From CAZLBV01 sp964557845 (lineage in GTDB: Bacteria > Acidobacteriota > Aminicenantia > Aminicenantales > Aminicenantaceae): DNA of 38,963 nucleotides. The stretch covers positions 1-38,963 of the forward strand of contig CAZLBV010000299.1 in assembly GCA_964557845.1 (NCBI GenBank), read 5' to 3'. Position 1 is the first letter of the stretch. The number at the start of each line of letters is the position of its first letter. Of the stretch, positions 33,316-38,963 are shown piece by piece. The translations under genes were made by a program, and so were the position numbers. The notes below the pieces were generated by a model that saw nothing but the letters and a program-made list of their open reading frames with translations, was not told where the DNA came from and made no database searches.

Positions 33316-33400
33316 CCTGAAGTTTTTTAAAATTTGTATAGCCTGCTCTTTTATTTCTTGTTAAAATGTTTTAAATTCATGGTCTGATGAGGAGTTAAAG

Positions 33401-34279
33401 ATGGCTGAATTCATAAAAAAAATTCTATGGGCAACAGATTTTTCGGATGAAGCCCAGGAAGCTTTAGTGTATGCGCATTTGTTCGCACAGGCATTCAAGG
33501 CGAAAATTACTGCACTTCATGTTGTTCCCGATTTTTCACCCGCTCTCCTGGATACAGCAGCGGTAGTCAAAGGAGAGCTGGTTAAACGAGTTGAATTTAT
33601 TAAAACTGAAGCAGCGGAACGATTGAAAAAGATAGAAAAGGACAAGGAGATCCCCTTTAAGATCCTGATCAAGGAAGGTACGGAATCAAAGAAGATAATT
33701 GAAGCGGCAGAAGAAGAAAAGTCGGATCTGATCGTTATGGGGAAAAAGGGGCTTTCAGCCTTGGAAAAGCTGTTTATAGGAAGTGTTGCCAATCAAGTTT
33801 TGCGGAATTCTCCGGTGCCTATCTTGTTGACTAAAAAGAGCAAGCGGAAAGTCAAGGTCCAGAAGATACTGGTTCCGACAGATTTTTCTGCCCAGGAAGA
33901 AGTTGAAAGAGATGTTGCTTGGAAGCTGGCTAAAGCGTTTGATTCTGATCTTACCTTTCTCCATGTGTTGGAATTGCATGATTATGAATTTTCACCACGT
34001 GTACTGGATGAAATGTTTGATGCAGTGATTAAAAAAATGCGCAGCCGCAAGAAAAAAGAAAAGGAAGACATCAAAGTCAAAGAAGAAGTAACCAGGGCGG
34101 TTAATGCTTATTTGGGTATTGTTGATTATTCTGAAACCAATAAACATGACCTTATTTGCATTTCTACCTGCACACATAGCAAGCTGGAAAGATTTTTTCT
34201 GGGGAGCACAACTGAAAAAGTCATCTCATACAGCCAGATTCCTGTTTTCGCGATTCCGCCTGGTGGATGCAAAAAATAA
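33401..34279 (+). CDS. Tandem universal stress protein (UspA) domains
   Basis: Two UspA folds in 292 residues. Domain 1 (about 1-146) starts KILWATDFS and ends with the ATP-binding pattern G-x2-G-x9-G-S (GKKGLSALEKLFIGS) and PVPILL. Domain 2 (about 149-290) starts KILVPTDFS and has only the end of the pattern (FFLGSTTEKV), so ATP binding there is doubtful. Such tandem proteins take part in stress survival without a fixed biochemical activity. ATG 33401 has GAGGAG 6 nt upstream. The end overlaps dprA by 13 nt. Confidence 0.93.
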   Translation: MAEFIKKILWATDFSDEAQEALVYAHLFAQAFKAKITALHVVPDFSPALLDTAAVVKGELVKRVEFIKTEAAERLKKIEKDKEIPFKILIKEGTESKKIIEAAEEEKSDLIVMGKKGLSALEKLFIGSVANQVLRNSPVPILLTKKSKRKVKVQKILVPTDFSAQEEVERDVAWKLAKAFDSDLTFLHVLELHDYEFSPRVLDEMFDAVIKKMRSRKKKEKEDIKVKEEVTRAVNAYLGIVDYSETNKHDLICISTCTHSKLERFFLGSTTEKVISYSQIPVFAIPPGGCKK

Positions 34280-35394
34280 ATTTGGAAAACAAACACCGAT
34301 ATTGGATTGCATTTAATCTTGTCTTTGCGGAGAAATTAAAGGAAGCCGGCAGGCTTTTTAAAACTTTTTCGAAAATCGAAGAGATTTTCAAACTTTCAGT
34401 CAGTGATTTGACTGAGATCGGGATCGATAAAGAAAATGCCAAAAAGATTTCCTCTCCACAATCTCTGGATAGTGCAGATCGGGAATTAGAATGGTTGAGC
34501 CGGAACCATTATTCTGTTCTCACCATAGAGGATGAGAAATATCCTGGGTTTTTAAGAGAAATTTATGATCCTCCCTACGTCCTTTATTATGCCGGCACTT
34601 TGGACGGCTTTGAGAAACCCATGGTTTCTATTGTGGGATCAAGAAGACCCAGCCCCTACGGTCTGGCAGTGGCAGAAAGACTGGCCGAAGATCTTGCCTC
34701 TTACGGCATCGTGGTAGTCAGTGGAATGGCAAAAGGAGTTGATTCTGCTGCCCATTGGGGTGCTCTCAAGAACGGGCAGACTATAGCTGTTTTAGGATCA
34801 GGATTAGATCGAATATATCCTAAAGAGAATAAGAATTTAATGAAAAAGATCATGGAAAACGGATTGGTACTCACTGAGTATCATCATAAGTCACCACCGC
34901 TTGGCCAACATTTTCCTCTTCGAAACAGGATCATAAGCGGTCTTTCCTTGGCCCTTGTAGTAGCCGAAGCTGCTCAGAGAAGTGGCTCTCTTATCTCTGC
35001 AAGGTTAGCTCTTGAGGAGAACCGGGAAGTTATGGCTGTTCCTGGAAATGTAACTTCCTCTCTCAGTCAGGGGACCAATTGGCTCATAAAAAACGGTGCT
35101 AAATTGGTAGAAGACTGGAAGGATGTTATCGAAGATCTGCCTTCTCCTTATAGAGAAGACCTGCTGGCCGAAGCCAGAAGAAGAAAGAGAGAAGAAAAAA
35201 CTGTTCAGATCGTTCTCAATGAACAAGAAAAACAAATTATGGAACTCTTATGCCCGGATTCATTGATACATATTGACAAACTGGTTGAAAAAAGTGCATA
35301 TTCGGTTTCCGAAATTCTTTCTATTTTGTTAAGCTTGGAACTCAAAGGTCTAATAATCCAAAGGCCCGGTAAATTTTTTCAAAGGAAGTTGTAA
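34267..35394 (+). CDS. dprA: DNA-processing protein DprA
   Basis: A 375-residue protein that loads RecA onto incoming single-stranded DNA during transformation. An N-terminal helical domain (about 1-85) is followed by a Rossmann-like core with VGSRRPSPYGLAVAERL, VSGMAKGVDSAAHWGAL, VLGSGLDRIYPKEN, FPLRNRIISGLS and GTNWLIKNGA. A C-terminal winged-helix-like domain (about 315-370) completes it. The start at ATG 34267 lies inside the uspA end. The stop shares one base with the topA start (TAATG). The dprA-topA-xer order is seen in many bacteria. The family is also present in species not known to be competent. Confidence 0.94.
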   Translation: MQKINLENKHRYWIAFNLVFAEKLKEAGRLFKTFSKIEEIFKLSVSDLTEIGIDKENAKKISSPQSLDSADRELEWLSRNHYSVLTIEDEKYPGFLREIYDPPYVLYYAGTLDGFEKPMVSIVGSRRPSPYGLAVAERLAEDLASYGIVVVSGMAKGVDSAAHWGALKNGQTIAVLGSGLDRIYPKENKNLMKKIMENGLVLTEYHHKSPPLGQHFPLRNRIISGLSLALVVAEAAQRSGSLISARLALEENREVMAVPGNVTSSLSQGTNWLIKNGAKLVEDWKDVIEDLPSPYREDLLAEARRRKREEKTVQIVLNEQEKQIMELLCPDSLIHIDKLVEKSAYSVSEILSILLSLELKGLIIQRPGKFFQRKL

Positions 35395-37634
35395 TGGCAA
35401 AGCGTTTGGTCATTGTTGAATCTCCGGCAAAAGCAAAGACAGTCGGTGGTTATCTCGGATCTGAGTTTATAGTCAAGGCTTCTATGGGTCATGTTTGCGA
35501 TCTTCCCAAAAAAGAAATGGGAGTGGATATTGAAAATGACTTTACGCCGAAGTATGTGGTCATTCCGGAACGAAAGGCACTGATTAAGGAACTTCAAAAG
35601 ACTGCATCTAAATGCGAGGATGTTTTACTGGCAGCAGATCCAGACAGAGAAGGTGAAGCGATATGCTGGCATTTAAAGCTGCTATTTGAGGAGTATAACA
35701 AAAATATTGGCCGGGTGCTTTTTCATGAAATAACGAAAAATGCGGTAGCAGAAGCTTTTTCACATATTAAAGGATTGGATCCCGATAAGTATAACGCTCA
35801 ACAAACACGGCGTATTTTGGACCGGCTGGTCGGATACAGCATCAGCCCCTTATTATGGAAAAAATTAGGGCTAGGCAGGAAGTTAAGTGCAGGCCGGGTA
35901 CAATCGATCGCCCTTCGCTTGATCTGTGAGAGAGAAAAAGAGATCAAGGAATTTAAAAGTGAAGAATACTGGACTATCACTGCCCAACTTAGAGCTGCAA
36001 ATCCTCCGGATTTTTCGGCTGGGTTGACCAAGATAGACGGGAAAAAAGCTAAGATCGGAGAAGAATCCCAGGCAAAAAAAATAGTAACTGAACTTGAAAA
36101 AAGCATTTTTATGATCGATGCTGTTTCGATCAAAGATAAAATAAAAAATCCGAATCCTCCTTATATAACCAGTACTCTTCAGCAGGACGGATTCAAGGTG
36201 CTTAATTTTTCGGTTAAAAAGACCATGTCCATAGCTCAAAAGCTGTATGAAGGTCTGGAGATCGGAGAAAAGGGTTTAATAGGATTGATCACCTATATGC
36301 GCACGGATTCCTTGAGAATTTCGGATGAAGCCCTGAGATCTGGGCGAGAATACATAAGGAAAAATTATTCTGGTGACTATTTGCCTCCCCAACCCCGAAG
36401 GTTTAAAAATAAAAGAAAAGCACAGGATGCCCATGAAGCCATACGTCCAACCTCGCTTGATCTTCCTCCCGAAAAAATAAAAGATCATTTAAACCGTGAT
36501 TCGTTTAGGCTGTATTCATTAATATGGAACCGCTTTATTGCTTCCCAGATGAGCGCCGCACGGGTGGAAGAGACTGAATTTGAGATCAAAGCCTCAAAAT
36601 ACTTATTTAAAGCCAAAGGTGAAGTGATCAAATTTGATGGTTATCTGGTTCTTTATCCAAATCTGAAAAAAAGTGATAAGATCCTTCCCAAAGCAGAAGA
36701 AGGGGAAAAATTAGACTTGTTGGGACTCGAATCCAAGCAGAATTTTACCCAGCCGCCTCCCAGATACACGGAAGGAAGCCTGGTCAAAGAACTGGAAGCA
36801 AGAGGGATAGGCCGGCCCAGCACCTATGCTCCGATCATTGCCACTCTTCAGGGAAGGGAGTATGTGTTAAAAGAAAAGGGAAAGTTTATCCCAACGGAAG
36901 TTGGAATTTTTGTAACTGATTATTTAGTGAAGAAATTTCCTGACCTTATGGAATATGAATTCACTGCTAAATTGGAGGAGGATCTCGATAAGATCAGTGA
37001 AGGAGAGGAGAACTGGCTGGATTATATGCGATCTTACCACCAATTATTGGTCAAGGATCTTAATGAGGCCTCTAAGGAAGAAGGAATGAGGGGAATACCT
37101 TCTGAAGATGTATGTCCTATATGCGGAAGGAATCTGGTGATAAAATCCGGCAGATATGGTAAATTCAAAGCGTGTTCCGGATATCCTGAGTGCACCTATA
37201 AAACCGGATTGAATAAGAAAGAACCGGTGCTCCTAGATGAAACTTGCCCGGAATGCGGCGCCCAGTTGGTGGAAAGAAGCGGTCGTTATGGAAGGTTTGT
37301 GGCATGCTCCCGTTATCCGGAGTGCAAATATATAAAAAAAGAAAAAACCGATACAGGCATCATCTGTCCTGAGTGTGGGAAAGGAACAATTCAGAGAAAA
37401 AAGACCAGGAAAGGTAAGATTTTTTATGGCTGTAGCAGGTATCCCCAATGTAAATTTGCGACATGGGACGAGCCGGTACCTGAGCCCTGTCCTAAGTGCG
37501 GTAAAGAGTTTTTGTTGAGGAAAAAACCGGTTAAGCAAAGCCCTTATCTATACTGTATAGATAAAAACTGTGGATATAAACGCAGCGAAGATGAAACAGA
37601 AGAAACAGAAGAAGAAGCACAGCACATAAAATAG
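35394..37634 (+). CDS. topA: DNA topoisomerase I (type IA)
   Basis: Relaxes negative supercoils by a transient 5'-phosphotyrosine break. It has 746 residues. The TOPRIM domain starts LVIVESPAKAKTVGGYLG, with the metal site DPDREGEAICWHL. The active-site Tyr301 is in GLITYMRTDS, and EARGIGRPSTYAPII lies in the core. The C-terminal tail carries four zinc-ribbon modules, each with paired cysteines (from about residues 577, 619, 662 and 701). The last has a shortened second pair (CIDKNCGY), and an acidic tail follows. GGAAG precedes the ATG, which overlaps the dprA stop by one base. Confidence 0.97.
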   Translation: MAKRLVIVESPAKAKTVGGYLGSEFIVKASMGHVCDLPKKEMGVDIENDFTPKYVVIPERKALIKELQKTASKCEDVLLAADPDREGEAICWHLKLLFEEYNKNIGRVLFHEITKNAVAEAFSHIKGLDPDKYNAQQTRRILDRLVGYSISPLLWKKLGLGRKLSAGRVQSIALRLICEREKEIKEFKSEEYWTITAQLRAANPPDFSAGLTKIDGKKAKIGEESQAKKIVTELEKSIFMIDAVSIKDKIKNPNPPYITSTLQQDGFKVLNFSVKKTMSIAQKLYEGLEIGEKGLIGLITYMRTDSLRISDEALRSGREYIRKNYSGDYLPPQPRRFKNKRKAQDAHEAIRPTSLDLPPEKIKDHLNRDSFRLYSLIWNRFIASQMSAARVEETEFEIKASKYLFKAKGEVIKFDGYLVLYPNLKKSDKILPKAEEGEKLDLLGLESKQNFTQPPPRYTEGSLVKELEARGIGRPSTYAPIIATLQGREYVLKEKGKFIPTEVGIFVTDYLVKKFPDLMEYEFTAKLEEDLDKISEGEENWLDYMRSYHQLLVKDLNEASKEEGMRGIPSEDVCPICGRNLVIKSGRYGKFKACSGYPECTYKTGLNKKEPVLLDETCPECGAQLVERSGRYGRFVACSRYPECKYIKKEKTDTGIICPECGKGTIQRKKTRKGKIFYGCSRYPQCKFATWDEPVPEPCPKCGKEFLLRKKPVKQSPYLYCIDKNCGYKRSEDETEETEEEAQHIK

Positions 37635-37675
37635 ATTATTAATCTTTTTGATCAAACCCATCACAGGTTCTTGGT

Positions 37676-37704
37676 TTGACTTTATGCACAGAATGAGCGA
37701 TATA
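37676..37704 (+). promoter_or_regulatory. Probable promoter of the xer recombinase gene
   Basis: TTGACT (37676-37681), 17-nt spacer, GATATA (37699-37704). It lies between topA and the recombinase gene, with a +1 near 37711 and GGGAAG just before ATG 37728. The -10 is imperfect. Confidence 0.4.
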
Positions 37705-37727
37705 AGGGATGATAAGAGTCGGGAAGA

Positions 37728-38618
37728 ATGGATCTAGAAATAAAGGCGGAACAATTTTTAGAATATTTGAAACATGAGAAAAATGCTTCACTACATACTA
37801 TAGCAGGATACCGGAGAGATTTAGCACAGCTGATACACTATCTAGATGAGCTGGGATTGGGACTGAAAGATGCTGATAATATTATCCTACGTGGTTTTAT
37901 GGCTGTGCTTTATGAAAAAGGAATTAAAAAATCAACAGCAGCCCGAAAACTGGCTGCGATCCGGTCGTTTTTCCAGTTTTGCATCCGAAAAAAGTGGGTT
38001 GAAGATAATCCTGCCAAAATTTTAGTGACTCCCAAACAAGATAAACAAGTGCCGTCTTTTCTTTCAGAAGAACAGATGGTCCGTTTTTTAGATTTACCGC
38101 GATCCGAAAAAGTACTGGACCTTAGGAACCGGGCTATACTGGAATTATTATATGCAACCGGGTTGAGAGTCTCTGAATTAGTGGGTATAAATGATGAGGA
38201 TATAAACTTTCCAGAGTTATTAGTCAGGGTTAAAGGAAAAGGGAAAAAAGAAAGGATTGTTCCCTTTGGTAAATCTGCGGAAAAGAGCCTTCGTGACTAT
38301 CTTGTAAAGAGAGGGAAGATCAACAAAGGGAAAATAACTTCGGACGCAGTGTTTTTAAACTTTAAGGGAGGAAGGCTGTCTTCCCGTTCTGTAGAGAGGA
38401 TCGTTGACAAATACATATTGCGTTCAGCCTTGAAAAGAAAAATAAGCCCTCACTCACTGCGTCATTCTTTTGCTTCACATCTTCTGAGCCGGGGTGCGGA
38501 TCTTAGGGCCATCCAAGAGCTTTTAGGGCATGAGAGCTTGGCTACGACCCAAAAATACACTCACCTGGATTTAAGGCATTTGATTGAGACATATCGAAAA
38601 AGCCATCCCCGATCCTAA
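37728..38618 (+). CDS. xerC: Tyrosine recombinase XerC/XerD
   Basis: A 296-residue site-specific recombinase of the chromosome-dimer-resolution type. A SAM-like N-terminal domain (about 1-90) precedes the catalytic domain with the full set of residues: Arg147 (ATGLRVSEL), a Lys near 172 (KGKGKKE), His242 and Arg245 (HSLRH), His268 (LGHESL) and nucleophile Tyr277 (KYTHLD). Size and lack of extra domains fit XerC/D, not an integron integrase; the C/D choice is uncertain. It has its own possible promoter. Its TAA is followed after one base by repeat unit 3. Confidence 0.9.
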   Translation: MDLEIKAEQFLEYLKHEKNASLHTIAGYRRDLAQLIHYLDELGLGLKDADNIILRGFMAVLYEKGIKKSTAARKLAAIRSFFQFCIRKKWVEDNPAKILVTPKQDKQVPSFLSEEQMVRFLDLPRSEKVLDLRNRAILELLYATGLRVSELVGINDEDINFPELLVRVKGKGKKERIVPFGKSAEKSLRDYLVKRGKINKGKITSDAVFLNFKGGRLSSRSVERIVDKYILRSALKRKISPHSLRHSFASHLLSRGADLRAIQELLGHESLATTQKYTHLDLRHLIETYRKSHPRS

Positions 38619-38619
38619 A

Positions 38620-38867
38620 CTGAATCATCAGTAAAATAGGCCGATTGGAACATTCATCTCTTTCCTTTTAGGAAATTGATTCTATAATTGAAGAAGATAT
38701 ATGGAATCGATCATTAAACTTTTTTGATTTAATATCGGCCTCTTTTCCCTTACAGGCGACCCGATCTCAGCACCAATACTTCACCGCACCGATTTCGAAG
38801 TATCACACATACATCTTCAATCGATGCGTCTTGTATTGGCACCAATCTCGGGCCGCTGATAATTCAG
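38620..38867 (-). repeat. Three-way-junction repeat, unit 3
   Basis: P1: CTGAATCATCAG (38620-38631) pairs with CTGATAATTCAG (38856-38867), one G.U on the minus strand. P2: 38631-38645 pairs with 38734-38753 (ATAGGCCGAT-type arm with ATCGGCC, then a bulge and GTAA/TTAC); loop ATTGAT at 38675-38680. P3: hairpin 38758-38854 with GACCCGA/TCGGGCC, CCAATAC/GTATTGG, CGCA-x-CGATT/AATCG-x-TGCG and GTAT/ATAC. Sequence differs from units 1 and 2 in both arms of each stem. It begins one base after the xerC stop. Confidence 0.8.
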
Positions 38868-38954
38868 GCATATGCGTATATTCGCAAGGTGTCGTAATTG
38901 CGTCTCCTTGAGGGACGGCGGGTGGGGGCGGAAATGGGAAGGCTACTGCACTTC
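38868..38954. other. G-rich spacer after repeat unit 3
   Basis: Begins with GCGTATATTCGCAA (38874-38887), the same 14-mer that follows copy B, then a G-rich stretch similar in composition to the one after copy C. No gene is seen. Confidence 0.4.
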
Positions 38955-38963
38955 CCTGAATTA
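38955..38963 (-). repeat. Start of a further repeat unit, cut by the window end
   Basis: CCTGAATTA is identical to the first nine bases of unit 1 (5215-5223). It is short, so chance cannot be excluded, but it lies 87 nt after unit 3 in the same orientation. Confidence 0.35.

Overview
The window is a chromosomal segment of a diderm (Gram-negative type) bacterium. It carries LptD, LpxD, a WaaP/Kdo-kinase-like protein, a heptosyltransferase-type GT9, a heptose-7-phosphate kinase and an O-antigen ligase. Base composition is moderate and slightly AT-rich by eye. The mixture fits a poorly cultivated deep-branching phylum (Aminicenantota/Acidobacteriota-like or similar): a scattered ATP synthase, a sodium-type c subunit, a degenerate phosphofructokinase and very short mRNA leaders. 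The phylum is inference, not something read off a marker gene. No rRNA, tRNA, CRISPR array, insertion sequence or prophage was found.

Layout. 1-5212 (+): isoprenoid and central metabolism (ispA-like partial, dxs, tlyA, nadK, pfk-like). 5213-6045: repeat locus. 6046-8766 (+): glgA-trxA-trxB. 8805-12495 (-): atpZ-atpI-atpB-atpE-yihY-lpxD. 12726-14888 (+): lptD. 14965-19584 (+): nucleotide-sugar genes (long-form rmlA, a RmlC-like cupin, rmlB, a GMD-like and an RMD-like enzyme). 19596-26153 (-): purF, then an LPS block (heptose kinase, PHP phosphoesterase, O-antigen ligase, repeat locus 2, GT9, Trm112-like). 26270-29106 (+): WaaP-like kinase, TIM-barrel glycoside-hydrolase-like protein, methyltransferase. 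29096-30334 (-): SH3 plus outer-membrane barrel protein. 30569-33315 (+): DUF1573, YggT, YggU, CNT transporter. 33401-38618 (+): uspA-dprA-topA-xerC, followed by repeat locus 3.

The main discovery candidate is a dispersed, roughly 245-nt non-coding element with three full units (5215-5458, 24583-24826, 38620-38867), extra tandem hairpins, and the start of another unit at the window end. Each unit folds as a three-way junction: an outer stem P1, a stem P2 enclosing an AT-rich loop, and a long hairpin P3 of about 100 nt. Between copies the two arms of every stem change together, while internal G-A loops stay fixed. Nearly all imperfect pairs are G.U if the minus strand is read and A.C if the plus strand is read. 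This points to selection on a folded minus-strand molecule (RNA or single-stranded DNA). The units abut stop codons.

Other points: three genes (glgA, lptD, the WaaP-like kinase) have good promoters ending 0-5 nt before the start codon, so probably leaderless mRNAs. The Pfk-like protein has lost its nucleotide loop, GlgA has a Glu in its ADP-glucose loop, and the CNT transporter has altered substrate-site residues. A kinase / glycosidase-like / methyltransferase cassette sits next to the LPS genes.
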